From positions 9,363,000-9,426,999 of the forward strand of contig NC_051098.1 of the NCBI RefSeq assembly GCF_901709675.1: a DNA stretch of 64,000 nucleotides. The letters run 5' to 3'. Source of the DNA: Syngnathus acus. Lineage: Eukaryota; Chordata; Actinopteri; Syngnathiformes; Syngnathidae. This document shows positions 1-35,444 of this stretch, piece by piece. How positions within the stretch are numbered: the first letter of the stretch is position 1; every line of letters starts with the position of its first letter. Position numbers and translations under genes: made by a program. The notes under the pieces were generated by a model. That model was not told the DNA's origin. It ran no database searches and saw only the letters and a program-made list of their open reading frames with translations.

Positions 1-3000
1 ACAGTTGCTGCAACTTTTACTTAAAAAAATAAACGAATAAAGAAAAAAAAAAACCTTAGGTTTGATTTAGTCAAAGTGAAGGAATGTGGGCATAAGGTAG
101 CTGGGGGTAAAAAAACAACAACCCTGAAGAGACTTGTCGCAGTTCACCACACAGAGTATGTAACGTAAAACCGTGGCTATAAAGGCTCTAATGCTCCAAC
201 AACATTAGTGATCCTGGCTAACTTACAAGCTTGCAGCATGTAGCGATAGTAGCCACTTATTGTGTGAAGTTGAATTTGGACTAACTGATCTATGTGATAC
301 TGGTTGGCCAGTTTATTAGTCTCTATGGCCAAGTCCAAGTCAATTCTCAAGCCTTTGATCCACAAGTCCAAGTCTTGAGGTTCCAAGTTCAAGTTCTTAA
401 CCATGAGTCAAGTCCAAGTCCTTGACCACAATCATTTTTGGAATTTCCTTCATAATGTTCAGATTTTTTTTGTATTTTATTGTTCTGTTTCTCATATCAC
501 AACTCAAAGATAAACTAGATTCCAAAGATCAGTTGTTTAATACTGACAGTACTCAAGTAGATGTTTATCCAAGTCCTTTATTACCATTTCTTTTGTCATT
601 GTTTGGGCTAATCCCTTTTCTGAAATTGAGTAACATTATAAAATGTTACTTATACTGCAGGTGATATTTTGGCTACTCTACCCAGCCCTGATAGTCAGTA
701 CCCTGTAAGTTACCCCTGACCCCTGCACTTAGACTTTATATCAATATATACTACATATCATGCCTGAAACGAATTAAGATGTGGTGGCGATCAAGTCAGC
801 CCTTACTTGCTTGCACATTTCCAAATGTCTAAGAAATTACCGATCGTTGTCTTTGCATCTGAAAGCCAAAGCGAGCCTGAAGCTCTGAGTTCATACTGCC
901 GATTGTCAGATTTGTCTACTCTAAGTCATTAACATTGAATGTTATTTGGGCACACATATGGAGAAAGAGACGGACAACGTACGAGTTGGCACTTAGGCCG
1001 CACTCACACACACAGATAGATTTGGTGTAAGGAGAGAAAATTAAAGCAAGCCATCCCATAGAAACTTGTAATGTCGTAAAAGAAGAGTCCGAGTCAAGTC
1101 TCGAGTCCTAAGTGGATGAGTCTAGATTGTGTTGCAAGTCTCGAATAATCTTAAATCTCCCACTTGTCCGAGTCCGAGTTGTGAGTCCTCATTTCTGCAG
1201 ACTGAAGTATGACCTAATCTATAGTTAACAAACTAAAAACCAAAAGGAACTAAAACAAGTAAACTGCATGAAATGAACTAAAATAACATAACAAAATAGA
1301 AAAGGAATCTAACAATTTTAACCTTTTTTTATACATGAAGTGTAAATGAACATGAAAATTACATGGTGACAAAAAAGGATAAACTGATTGTCCTGACTAA
1401 AACTAGAATAAAATGTTTTGGTTGACTCAAACTAAATGAATAAAATTACATTTTCTTGACCTAAAATAAAGACTTCAATGCTCAACTTACCATTGACTAA
1501 AACGGGACAAAACAAAAATGGGATGATGTTGACAAAATGTGCTAAAAACTAACAAGCATGACTGGACTAAAACGGAGACTAAAACTTTTTGTTTTGCTAT
1601 TTTCAATGCCGTTATTGTACTGAGCTGCCAGGACAAAGCACATTACATTTCAAGTTCTTTGGGGAAATTTGTCCTCTTTGCCACTGGTGAATTGGAATAA
1701 AGAATGAAGGAAAAACATTAACATTAAAAGCTCACTGAACTGAGATTTAGCGGAATGAGGTAAATGTCTTGGGCTCCATTTGAAATGTATTCCAACGTAT
1801 AGTCTTTGCTGCGGTCATCCATCTAAAATTCTGAGTGCTGGCTGAATAAGTGACTTTAAGAAGCAAATTCAATTTAAAGAAGTAAAAAGATATTTAAATG
1901 CAAAGACGTCATTTATATACTAGTTTCAGTTTATTAAGTGTAACTCGATATTCTGTTACTTTTATCTCTGAATACAAAAATGCATTATTATTTAGCTGCC
2001 TCCATGACTGTGTAAATTTAATTTACATTCCCCATGATAAATAAATGATGCTGCTTGCTTACTTTTAATTTATTAAATAGGCATTTACATTAGCTTTTTC
2101 CACATATGCATACGTGTTGATGTGTTTACAGTTAAAAGGAGCAATCGTGCGCACATTGACTGCTTTTGTAGCACTGATGGCCCCAATAAAAGTGAAGTTC
2201 ACCACTGCCGTTTCTCTGTGACTCGAACAAAGACGGGTTTCTACTAGAGATGATGAAAGAAACTCTTTATTTCTTATTGTGCCTCTTTTAGTTGTAATTT
2301 AATAAATCATGCTGCAGTGGAGCATATATTGGAATCAGACGACTGTAATCGTTCTCATTTGAAAAAAAATATGAAAAATCAACAACATAAAATCGAACAA
2401 TTTTCTATTTACAGCTAAAAACGGTGCTATATCATGGCTTGTAAGTAGAGTCCCAGTGGCATATTTAATTCGTACTTGCTTTGGGATACTCTCCTTCCTG
2501 CACCAAACAAAAGAAAGTTAAATCAAATATTTACAGAAGTGGGATGTCATCTTCTTCTCAGATGCCATCTTTCTTCAGTGTCGAGAGTACCTGGGGGTTA
2601 AGTGTGTGCCCGCATGTGTCTGCTCAGGTCAGTAGCAGCACGGCCCTGTAATGACAGAGTGTGTGAATGCAGAGAGTGTCAGGGGGTTAAGTGCATATGC
2701 AGCAGGGGTGATGGTAGTTGAAATATAAGAGAAACCCCAGACAATTCCTCCTTGTCACCTTGTGTAAATACACATTAATGAGATGCATCCAAGAGAAGCT
2801 GTATGGAAAAAAAAAAAATCACCTTTACCATTCTCAATTGTCAGAGAGGTACAACTAAAATCTTGCAGTAAAGAAGATTTTATCGGCATGCATAGGCGTG
2901 GGATCAATGCCTGACGGAGCCCCAGCAATGATAATGTCAATTGAGTTGTGACAGAACACACAAATACACATGTAAGACACATTTCAACAGTAGCACACAG

Positions 3001-6000
3001 GTATGAATGACAGAAACAGCTGCTGGCGTGATCAGGAGGTCATGTTAGATCACAAAAGTGAGGAAGAAAACAAAATTCTGACCCCAGGGGGTGGTCTTAG
3101 ATGTGAGGCACAGGATTCACATGGCAAACACAACACCACACAAATACAAATGGGTTGGCATGGCGTCTTCGATGTGCATGTGCGTGTTAGAGGGAGACAG
3201 ACAGAGGGAAGGCGGAAGCATAGATGCGATATAATGCGATATTTAAAAATGTCACAAGGTGTATTATGGTGATGCCTTGAGAGATTAGTTTTAATTTGTT
3301 CTGTGACCACATTTGTAACTGAAAACACATTGCAAATCACCTTTTCGCTTTTTTTTTTCCAAATAAATGGAAATAATTTTGTACCAGCCCACCCCCTCAA
3401 AAAATGCGTATTATAAAGTGGAAAATTTGCACACCATATAATCAATCTATATTAGTTTAAAATACTAAAAAGAAAAAAATTGGTTATCATTCTTGCGAAG
3501 GATAAAGAATATATGAGTGTGAGTATTGTTATATTGTCCTCCCTACAAGTGTGCTGCACTTTTTATGTTCAATCGATTGCATAAAGGGTTATATAGGCTA
3601 TTGCACCACAACATACGCTGTATTCATACTGCAGCGCAATTCCGATCTTTTTGCTCATATGCAATGACGGCACACATCGAAAAACAAGTCACCAAAAAGT
3701 ACACAAGCACCTACAGAGAAAATAATTCCCTTTTTACTACGGACGCAGGAGGTTCATTAGAAAAAAGTCTGAGCCTTGGAATATGTGCAGATGTGATTTG
3801 TCTTCATTATGAGCCGATAGGAAACAAACACACGGTGGCCGCAGATGTAGCCATGTGCCTACGTGTACACGTTGTGTGTGTGCACATCTGAATGCGTGAA
3901 GATGTTTGTGAGCGCGGCAGGCCCATATACATCGATCCTGGCTTGTCCTTAGTACTCTAATGCAACAAAACTCAGGCTGATTTTGGAAGTGCTGTTGACT
4001 TAGACCGTGTTTACAGAATGTGCAATGGATAGTGCCCACCATTCTGAAGCCAGCTAGCAGAAACTATTAATCAGAACGATGTTATAATTAGGCTCAAGAC
4101 CCTCAGGCTTCATGAACACACACACACACACATACAAAGAACCAACACTATATCTGACCATGAAAATAATATATGAATGCTTGTGGTACCCAAACACACA
4201 GAGGGGGCCTGTGTATGTAACCGGGGTGGATATGTGGACGTGGAATCGGGTTTGTCGAAAACGCTTTAAGGCTTGTTCGCTTCGTCTTAGACGTTGTTCA
4301 ACAAAAGTCAGTTTGTTACAGTAGCAGGGGGGTATTAATACCCAATGATACAGCCGTCTGAAAGTCAACAGTCGTTAGTAAGAAAGGCAGTTGTGTTCAG
4401 TGTCCCTTTGGATGTCTGGTGATCACCATTTGGCGGGCCTATTTTGGTTGGGGGGAGGGGGGTTCACATGAGTGCCTTCAAAAGTACATATTTGTCTCTG
4501 AATGGGTCTGAACTCTCTCACTAAAGTGAATCACAGTCACTTGCCTAGCCCCCCCCCCCACCCCCCACACAAACAATATGACCAAAATAAAAGACTCTAT
4601 TTAGTAATCTGGGGGAGAAAACAATGAACAAAACCGCATGAATTTTCAGACTTTTTATTTAATTATAAATAATAATGATAATGTGCTTATACACATACAT
4701 GGGCTTATGTGATACCACTTCATAATACAAAAACATACATGACTAAAAGAACTGGTTCATACTACCAAATATTCAAACAACAGAGTGCTTGCATGTGGGC
4801 ATGTTTTCTTGTTTGGTTGTTTGTTTTTTTGTTTTTTCAGGGGCGGAGGGGGTTATAGATAAAATCCCCTTTTGCTGCTTGGAATGGTTTGTGACAAAAA
4901 TGGTTGGAATGGAAAACTGAGACAGATTGGTCCAACGATATAACAATTTTGTCTTTGTTCTTTCTAATGTAATTTGTTGTATTCTAATCATCTCATAGTG
5001 AGCACATTAAATTGCTGTTCTCATGACAATTTCTGTGGGAATGAACACAAAAGGCAATGGACTGCAATTAGTTGGAAAACTGACATATTGGTCGAGTTAC
5101 CCAAGTGGGTAGCTTTTTAATATCATTAATGATTTTGAGAAAATAATTGGTCATAGTTAATTGCTTAAAAAACATAATCCACTTTGGGAATAATTTTGAA
5201 CTTAAATGTTTCCCTATTAAAAAAAATATAAAATACAATGAAAAGTCTCAAATAGGTCAAGTGTTTCCTCAAATGATGTGGCTGACACTGCGACATGTGA
5301 TATATTGCACTCCTGCTCTACGGGGAAAATGCATGTCCAGCTTTTATCTAAACTTTGCTGCTCGTTTGCTTTCTCAAGTGTTTTGTGGTCGTGACTTATG
5401 ACCTGGTGACTTATTTTTCCCGCAAGAGAAAGATCTTTAAAAGGGTTTAAGCCTGTGATCGATCTTGCCTATCAACCGTCCCATCCCCCCCTCCCTTTTT
5501 GTTAAAACCACTTCTCTTCTACTGCTCTCTCATCTGTCACTTTCTCTAAAGTCACCTCTGACCTCTTGCAAGGCCTCCGAACCATTACAAAAGGCCAAGA
5601 TCTGTGCCTCGCCGCCCGAAACGTCAATGAGAAGAAGACGGAGGAGGAGCGCGAGTGCTTAGATGGAGGTTTAAATGAACTTCCTCAGCAGTACAGCTGT
5701 AGTGTATTTTAGCGTTACTTATATATTCTAACCCAGATATTCATTTCCCCGTGTTTGCTTTCTTTGCTTCTAGAATATCTCTTCATGTGTGGCTTGTGTG
5801 GGATCTCAAATAAATGCCATATAGATAAAATCAGCAAAGCGTGTTTCCTCCCACCCGTCCGGGCAGAAACGATTTGGGAGATTCATTTGGTGTTACATGG
5901 AATTTCATACATCGTCATGTGGCTGTAAGATATGTAAACATGTTGCCTCGAGTCTTTTTAACGGCTGGCCATCTTGCGGCGAAACAGTGGGGTTCATCAT

Positions 6001-6258
6001 CGTTTTTTAAAAAAAAAAAAAAAGACCCCACAGGGAGTGATTGTTGGACTTCACTGAGAAGTAAAAATGGTCAGAAAGCCACATGTCCAGAACTGACCAA
6101 ATTAAGCGCTGAAATCTGTGCTGTTCATCCGCAATTCATCCACAGTGGATGATTTTTTTTTTTTGGTGTGATATTCTTTCTTATGTTCCCTTCTTAGAGC
6201 TCTCTGGCTTTCACAAGATATAATCATGAAATGTCCTGCATCAGAGAACATAATCCAA
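1..6258. other. Region downstream of pax3: no gene recognised
   Basis: AT-rich DNA with degenerate AAGTCCAAGTC-like repeats at 295-425 and 1085-1190, and ACTAAAAC-like repeats at 1230-1580. A short CA repeat lies at 4117-4130. The only open frames are short and show no family signature. It may hold pax3 3' regulatory DNA, but nothing specific can be pointed to. Confidence 0.6.
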
Positions 6259-6317
6259 TTTATTTTGGTCCTGTTGACGAATGATCGTCTTCATTCTTTG
6301 TGGACTCAAGCTTTGGG

Positions 6318-27143
<20,826 letters not shown>

Positions 27144-27518
27144 ACCTCCTACAAACCCAAAGATAGACAGATCCCTCCAGCGAAGAGGCTGTCCGAGGTG
27201 TACAAAGGGGACCCCCGGGTCACCGTCTATAACCCTAGAAGCGCCACACTTTATGGATCGCTTATATTGTTGAAGCGCGCATCGAGGTGTCCCGAGACAG
27301 TCGATTCTCTCCGAGCATGGAAAACCACAAAAGAGACCCAAAAAGTAACTTGAGCTCTCCAATGTTTCCACTTTATCCTCTCTGCCTAGAAATGTATGCA
27401 GCGACTGGTGCGTCCAGAAGGCTAAATGTTGTTGTTATTTTTTGATATGGGTCAAAGTGTGAATACGCGGTCCAAGTAGTAGCGCTCATCACTCAGCCAG
27501 TCGGCGCTCCCTGCTCTG

Positions 27519-27565
27519 ATTGGTCGAGGGGGCAGACCCGTAAACCAAAGGGCTACGGTGATTGG
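27519..27565 (-). promoter_or_regulatory. pax3 proximal promoter: two CCAAT boxes
   Basis: Two ATTGG pentamers on the + strand (27519-27523 and 27561-27565), each within a TGATTGG context, read as CCAAT boxes in the direction of pax3 transcription. They lie about 380-420 bases upstream of the pax3 start codon, 42 bases apart, a spacing near four helical turns. Twin CCAAT boxes are typical NF-Y sites in TATA-less promoters. The transcription start itself cannot be placed from sequence, so the assignment rests on position and orientation. Confidence 0.5.
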
Positions 27566-30500
27566 CTTAGTCTAAAAACTTTTCTTCTGTCACAGACGTC
27601 TTTACAGTTTTGCACCACCAAGACAGAATTTTGGAGCAAAAGTAACAGTCCGTGATTATAGTCTAAAGAACTTCCAAAATCCAAAGTGTGTTTGGGCCTG
27701 AGAAAACCACGACGAGACACTTGTTGAATGCAGGCTGTTGTTGTCAATAAAAAATTGTTCATTGTGCCTCATACGGGGTTGTCTGCTTTAAAGTATTTCT
27801 GAAAGGAAAGAGCATTGTCTAACTTCCAATGAATTTACGAGCTAACTATTTCAAAAGTTAAAATATTTAATACGATTTCATATTGAGGTAAAAAAAAAAA
27901 AAAAGGAGGAAAAAAAGAGCATTGTAGAAATTCCAAAGAGTTTGCATGCTAACAAATTCAAAAGTTAAAATATTTAATACATTTAATTGAAATTTTGGTT
28001 AAAAATGCTTGCACAATAAAGTATGCATGTATGTGTATACATTGTAAAAAAGGAATTAAATTTAAAAGTATAATCGTAGTAAGTAGTAGTTCATTTTTTC
28101 AGCTGTTGTATCACATACAAATCCATTTAATGACAATCGAATTAAAACTGCATTGCGACATCACTGCACTAATTTTATTCTTCTAGGAAAATGCGTTAAG
28201 GTTTTTGCAGCATTCTGATGTCGTTAACCTTAAACTTGTAAAACCCCACAAAGCAAAACAAACGAAGAAAAAGTGACATATCACACGCACACCAAAATGT
28301 TATTTCACCGATTATTGTCACCTAACAGTATGCGTCATGAGCCATTTAACGCCTGCTACCTTACACTGGCTCTAATTTGTTTCCACCCCATGCCCTTGTA
28401 TTTGACACAAATGGTGTTAAAGTGTGCGCAACTCAAGGAATTTATTGTGGTTTTCAGTCTCAGCTCCAACCAGCCGAGAAGAATCTGAAAGGGGGACGTG
28501 CGCCACAGCAGGATACGACGCCAGGGAGGCTGTAAAGACGGCATCCCATAATGTCAAATAATCACGACAGTCGCATCCTCAAAAGAGACAAACACATGGT
28601 CATCCCTTTGGCTTGTCTTAAATTGAGTGGGAATGATACTGAAGGATACAATTTTGTATCACTTCAAGCAAGAAAGTCACACTCATCCTTTGATTTGTGT
28701 TTTTCTTTTATTTTATCCAGCCTGTCCTTGTCGATTAAATCTGATTGATATTAATTGAATTAATTTTTATATGTGATTCGAGAAACGTCCAGCTTTGTCT
28801 GCTGGGAATATTAACAAATTCAGTAGAATAAAATGCACACGTCATGCCTATTCGGAAAATATACGTCACTAAACTTCAATTTGGGGTTTTTAAAAATGTC
28901 CCAAGCACGTGATCAGCTTCATGCCTCCAATAAATAGCCTCATTCAGTTGAATTTACACAACGATGGGGTTCCCACTGACTTATTGCAGCTTCAATTGTC
29001 ATGTGCTTCTTGCATTGCTTTCCCCTTTAAAATCCACTTCAAATGTTGTCTTTGCTGTCAAAAAGGCAAACAGCCAAGGGGTGCAAGCAAAGTTTAAAAT
29101 AAGCAGCACCAACGGGGGTCTTTCACCTGCTGTGGGCCGTCCCATACCTTCAGGCACAAGATAAGGAATCCTGCAAATTCTAGTAACATGGCTTCAAAGA
29201 GAGAGGAAATTTGAGTTTTCGCTTGACTGGTTTTTCATGTGTGATCGACGAGATAATGTCCTAAAAATGCGTATTTGGATTGCCAATATATACTTAAGTG
29301 GTTTGTACATTGAGATTCAACCATAAAACGCACGCACATTGATTGCACTGTTCGATTATTTCTTTTACTAACCAAAAGAAGACGCGAGACCTCTGAAAAA
29401 CATGACGATTTGGGGTAGTCGGTGGTCTTGTTGAAATTGGATATTAAGAGTGAAGAAAACAGAGGGGGCAAATGGGAACCATGCGGCACGATGCATAACT
29501 TCGGACCGCTCTTTTTAAAGCGACATCGAATCTCCGTGTCCAATCCATTAGCAGGGGGGGGATTCAAAGTCAGAATTCTGGCTTGATGAGAAATGAGTGA
29601 GTTACATCACATGCTCTGCATGGAGGCCAATTATAAGCACATTATTGGCCAATTAATTCAGTTATGGTCAAACAATGGCAACTTGTATGCTTGCATTTCA
29701 AATTAACTTTTGAATATTTTTCCTATATGTAAACTATACTAATATGAGAATTAGGATTTACCAAAACACTCTCCATAATCGTCCTAATGTTTATGAATAT
29801 TGTCGATCATATGTCATGGAAAAGTAGAAAGACAACTACAACACGTATGTTTGCAGATAGAACTACATTATAAGTGGTGATTCTAATATTGTGGCCATTA
29901 TGCAATAAAATAAAACGCCCATCAGTATCTCTATACACGACTACAAACCAAAGCAGCAGTATTGAGCATGCAGTATTTAGCAAAACTAAAACAAATTCAC
30001 CATAACACATGGTCTTCCACTAAATCATGCAAATGCAAGATATAATTTATTGCGAGATTTGGATATAATTTCTATGGAATCCAAGTTGTTGATTGACAGG
30101 CATATTAGTAATAGTCACAAACGGGTAGATGTTTTTCTCCCCCTCTCTCTTTCCTTTTTTAACATGCCTGGCATTTGGTCATGGCTAATATTCAAAGACA
30201 CCCTTATCCATTTCACAGAAATCAGTGGAGTGTATCGAATTGATAGATACAGCTTGGCTCACTGTGCTTCTGGACATGGGACTTGTTTACTTGCTTTTGC
30301 TTGGAGTAGCAACAAACTGGGGAAATTCCCGTTCTTGTGTGCTGGTTTAAATGTAAGAGGCGTGCATGTTTTGCAACTATTCGGCATTAGCTGATAATCT
30401 TTAATTTAACATTAGATTCGACTAAAATTACACATACATATACCGACACGTAGTATGCATTATTCGTACAGTATCAAATTGTCCGCTAGAGGGCGTGTTT

Positions 30501-32084
30501 GATACATAGGAGGAATTTTAATCTGTCAAGTGAATCTTGGTCATTTTTTTTTTTAATCTTGGTCTGTTATCAGAGCACACCTCTTGACATTGTAGCTGTA
30601 AGAATAAATAAATAAATACATTTAAAAAAAAAAATATGTCGTCCATATTTCTGTTTGCTTTATTATTGAAATGTATTTATGTTTGCAAAACAGAACATAA
30701 AGAGCATTTCTCTGTGCAAATACATTTGGTACTTTGACAACAACTACATAGTCTCAGAAAAAGCCAACAATAGCTTCTAGGTCCTCGGAAATAAATACAA
30801 TATGCTAACATTTGAAAATGTACCCCATTACTTATCGGAAAAAAAAAAAGGGGAAAGTGCTTCATTGGTATAGAGTTGGGAGAAGGTTAAGCAGGGCAAT
30901 TGAAATCAATGTTGGACTGGGTTGTGGAGCTAGCCGGGCTTGAAAATTCACAGTTTGATTCTTATCTGTGTCTCATGGAAATTTCAGAAGGTTAGGATAT
31001 TACCCGGCGGGGGAAACAACTGCTATATTAAAACACTTTTGTGTCCATATGATTACACTCCATATTTGCTCTCTGTGTTCCACCTATTAAATTCGAGGAA
31101 GTACCCTGTATTTCCTGTATACTGTGCCTCATACTTAAATATTGAAAATATGGAGTGCCATATTACATAGCTGATTGTGTTAGCAACTATTTAAAGTACA
31201 GACGTCTGTAAAATTTCCAACAGACCTTTTCGGGATATGTAAGTTAAAGTACATTGCTAGTGTTTTGACTAGAAGAATGAACTACAGGAAAATCTCAAAA
31301 CCCCAAAAATAAATAGGTTGTGAAGAAACACCATGTTGCAAAGTTTTTAAAACAAAATGCTGCAATATATAAGCCTACTGTTTTAGTGGATGCTTTGTTG
31401 CAGTGGGACTGCACATCACATAGATGATTGCAGTAATGGTTGCTTCATTCAGCAACAAGCTGAGGCACAAGAGTCAGAGACACACACGTCCCCGTCTTTA
31501 AAAAAGCGGAATCACAAAGCATGGGATTGACTTCAGTAGCCTATCGTGCACATAGACAAACACAGAGTGAAAAAAAATATATCGCTGAGTGCATCCTTTT
31601 AATCTTTACCAAAAATAGGAAACCCTGCAGGTACAGCTTTCATTGAGAAAAAAGGGAAACAGTGTCATCCTGCAGCAACAGTTACTCAAGCTGGAGGAGG
31701 TGAAAAGAGTGCATAAAGAGCTCATAACAGCCAACCAATAAAGCTCACTTGTTTGCAATGGGCAATTATCATACAGTAGGTGGTGTCAAAATGGATATTA
31801 TGTAACAAGTTAGAGATGTTGGGCTGGAAAGAAGCACCACACATTCAGTCGCCGAATCAGACATCAGTCCAAATTTATGATCTAGTCATTCCAAGTTGAG
31901 GAAAAGATGATTGAGGGTCAAGATGGCCACTTGCTCCTATACGCAAAGGGCTTCGGGGAGTTCCTATACTGCTAGAAGGCCATTTGGGATGATTTTAAAC
32001 CCTAGAAAAGGTAGAGGGGGAACATCAGTCTGTACATCACAACACAGCCAGGCAAGCTCGCGTGGACAGTCCAAAGCAGCCAGC
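27566..32084. other. pax3-RING gene intergenic region
   Basis: The pax3 upstream flank. It contains the duplicated block at 27807-27980 and non-repetitive DNA around 28880-29170 and 29590-29700, with TAAT/ATTA and CCAATTAATTC motifs. It is where the known upstream neural-crest enhancers of pax3 would be expected by position; I cannot identify them by sequence alone. 31850-32084 is the likely 3' UTR of the RING gene. Confidence 0.45.
27807..27980 (+). repeat. Diverged direct duplication upstream of pax3
   Basis: A 67-base block beginning AAAGAGCATTGT and ending AATATTTAATAC (27807-27873) is repeated with about a dozen changes at 27914-27980, separated by an A-rich linker. It sits about 250 bases upstream of the CCAAT boxes. 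Confidence 0.8.
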
Positions 32085-32861
<777 letters not shown>

Positions 32862-35444
32862 TCACATTCTCCGTTGAACACAAAGGGAACTGGCGGACAG
32901 ATGCTGACGTCTATCCTCTTCTCCCCCTCCCCTCCCCATCTCCTCCTCTCCTCTCTGCTCATGGAAACGCCATCATTACCGCAAACTGTACCGTGGCTGC
33001 TTTATCATCTTTAACGCAGAGCGTGCAGGGCGTCGGCCGATCGGATCTGAAAGCTCGGGGTGCTGCGCAATGTCCCAATTTCGTCCTCCTGTGTGAGAAC
33101 TAATGAGAATGCTGCACTGAGATATATTTCCCCATCATGATGGGTCACAGTGTTGACCGAGGTTGAGAGTCACATTCAACGTTTGCTCCGCGTCGATTTG
33201 GGGAGTTCCTGTAAAAACTCGACTTCAACACAAAATGCTCTGTAGGAAGGATAAAATGCAGTGGTGGTGATTTATTTTAGGGAGTTTGCAGATCCCAGTC
33301 AAAAGCAATCATATTGCAACACTGGAAAATAATTCATCTCTGAAAATATACTCTTAATTAAAATGTGTTTACGCCTTTCTCGGTTGCCATCTGGCCACTA
33401 CTGTAGACTAGATCATAATCTGGAAGTATACACACTGTGCAATCCACTCACTGTAGGCCTCTTGCAAAACAATTTAATCCTCATGTGTATCATGTTTTGC
33501 TTTCCACAATTATAGTAATTCACATACAGTTCCTATTTATGTTAATACAAACAGTTTCACATGAGCAAATTTACATGTGACATGACTGTAAAGAGTGACA
33601 ACACTTAATTTATTAGTCAAGCATGAAATAGGTTAGACTACTTACTAGTTCCCTTATAAATCCGCTTTTGCTTTCAAATAGAAGACATTTATGACAAATG
33701 ACATTGTGTAAATCCTTTATCGGCTGTTTTGGGGTCATAATGGACAGATTAGTATGTACAATCCTGGTGTGACAGAGTGAACATTAGCATGTTAAGCAAT
33801 TTATCATCCAGGCAAAATTAGAAGAGCTGTGTGTCTGCATTATTAAATGTATGCTCACATCCGGGCGCTGGGAACAGGCCATTGATGTGTAGCTCTGACT
33901 CACTTTCACTTTTATTCCTTTCTCCTTTATTGTCATCATCGCAGCCACTCTATCAACAAAAACTGCAAGGCAAGGCAAGTTTATTTGTATAGCACTTGTT
34001 TGGTTAGGAAATTACAATCTCAGCATCCTGCTGCCCTGATACTGACCAACAGTCACAACATGTTAAACTGTGAATAAGATTGAATGAAACTCAATCGCCT
34101 GTTTTTCTTTCTCTGGGGATTGTGACTTCAACTTCATACATATTGAGACCACCAACAGGCCACTGGTGGAACAGCAGGCGGCCAATAATCAACTGTGACA
34201 GTTTGCTCGAAGGACACAGAGAAGGTGCTGCAAGAGTACTTTGATGTAACCGACTAGCTTAATATTTTTTAAGAAGCATATTTTTTATTACTGCAAATAG
34301 AGGTATACCCAGCCTCTTGGCCAAAGAGAACTGGGATCGGCTCGTGACCCTAGTGAGGACAAGGGGTTATAAAAATGGATAGTTATTTTTTGTTAGAGAA
34401 TATGTAGTTGTTATTAATGATTAATTTATGATTATCATTTTATTGCTGTGTTTTTTCAAACTCAATCTTTATGTACGGCACTTTGTTTCAGCTGTATTTT
34501 TTTAGTGCTCTATAAATAAATTGATTTGAGGTTCATTGCATTTGCTTGACTGTCTCAAGGGTGTATTAATGATGACATGCTCATATTTCTCAGCAAGACC
34601 CAACACGCTGTAGGCTAGATACTTTTATTTGGCATGTAAGTTTAAAGGGAACAGTCGACATTCAAACTCCCTAGTTTTACACAGTCTGTTTTTTATACAC
34701 AGCCTTTAATGGTGGATTGTTTTTAACGGTTTTGAAAACGTTTTTATTCCATCGGCAGTGTAAAAGGAAATATTATTTTTCTGGATCAGTTGACAAGAAT
34801 TATTTTCTGTTTTCTGATCCTGGCAAACAGAATTTTGACTGATGGCCTTTTTTTTTTTTTAATATAAAGTCCAGTACATTACACGCCAATTTTGACCACG
34901 ATTCGCCCGTTCTGAATCAAGTCAGCAAAGACCCGATTGTTGGATGTCTCAAAAAGATTATTCTGGCTGTGGTGTGGGGTAAGAGTATTTTTTCTCTCTG
35001 CTATTTACTTGGAAAACTTGGGAAAATGCCATCATTTAGCATTTATGATGAGAAAAATATTTTTGTGTGGAGTCAGAATGACTTCCACTCGTGCGCAGAA
35101 AAGTATTCATGTACATACGTACCAAGTTATGGTAACAGGGATTGCATATGTTTAACAGTAAAGTTCAATTTGTACTTTGTACTCAGTTGTTTTAGTATCA
35201 CTGCTGTATCATAAAATAAACTGCCCGAGCAGGAAGAGTGTCAACTTGTCACACTCACATTAAACACTCCCAGACATTTGAAGAAAGGTCGGTCCAAAGT
35301 TTCCAACCACTCATGATTACAGGTACTTCCCAAATCCGCCTAGCACCGCCCAGTCGCGCGCACCTGACTTTCAGCAGCCGCACCCCGTGCGCGGTGCTGC
35401 TCTTATTTCAGTCAGGTGTTGCAACTTTTAACACATTTGAGCAC
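32862..35444. other. RING gene-sgpp2 intergenic region
   Basis: Divergent 5' flanks. 32862-33100 is GC-rich and likely holds the RING gene promoter and 5' UTR. 35325-35410 is GC-rich, just ahead of sgpp2. In between lie AT-rich DNA and the repeat at 33966-34530. No further gene seen. Confidence 0.5.
33966..34530 (+). mobile_element. Probable fish short interspersed/MITE repeat
   Basis: It opens with AAGGCAAGGCAAGTTTATTT and GTATAGCAC, and near 34501-34530 ends with GTGCTCTATAAATAAA. This pair of ends is common in teleost genomes. An internal piece at 34325-34382 resembles the tail CCTAGTGAGGACAAG...AAAATGGAT seen in other fish repeats. Boundaries are approximate. Confidence 0.4.

Noticed and set aside
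35238-35444. Upstream ATG as the sgpp2 start
   Set aside because: The added residues match nothing in SGPP2 and the region looks like promoter/5' UTR; homology begins after 35445.
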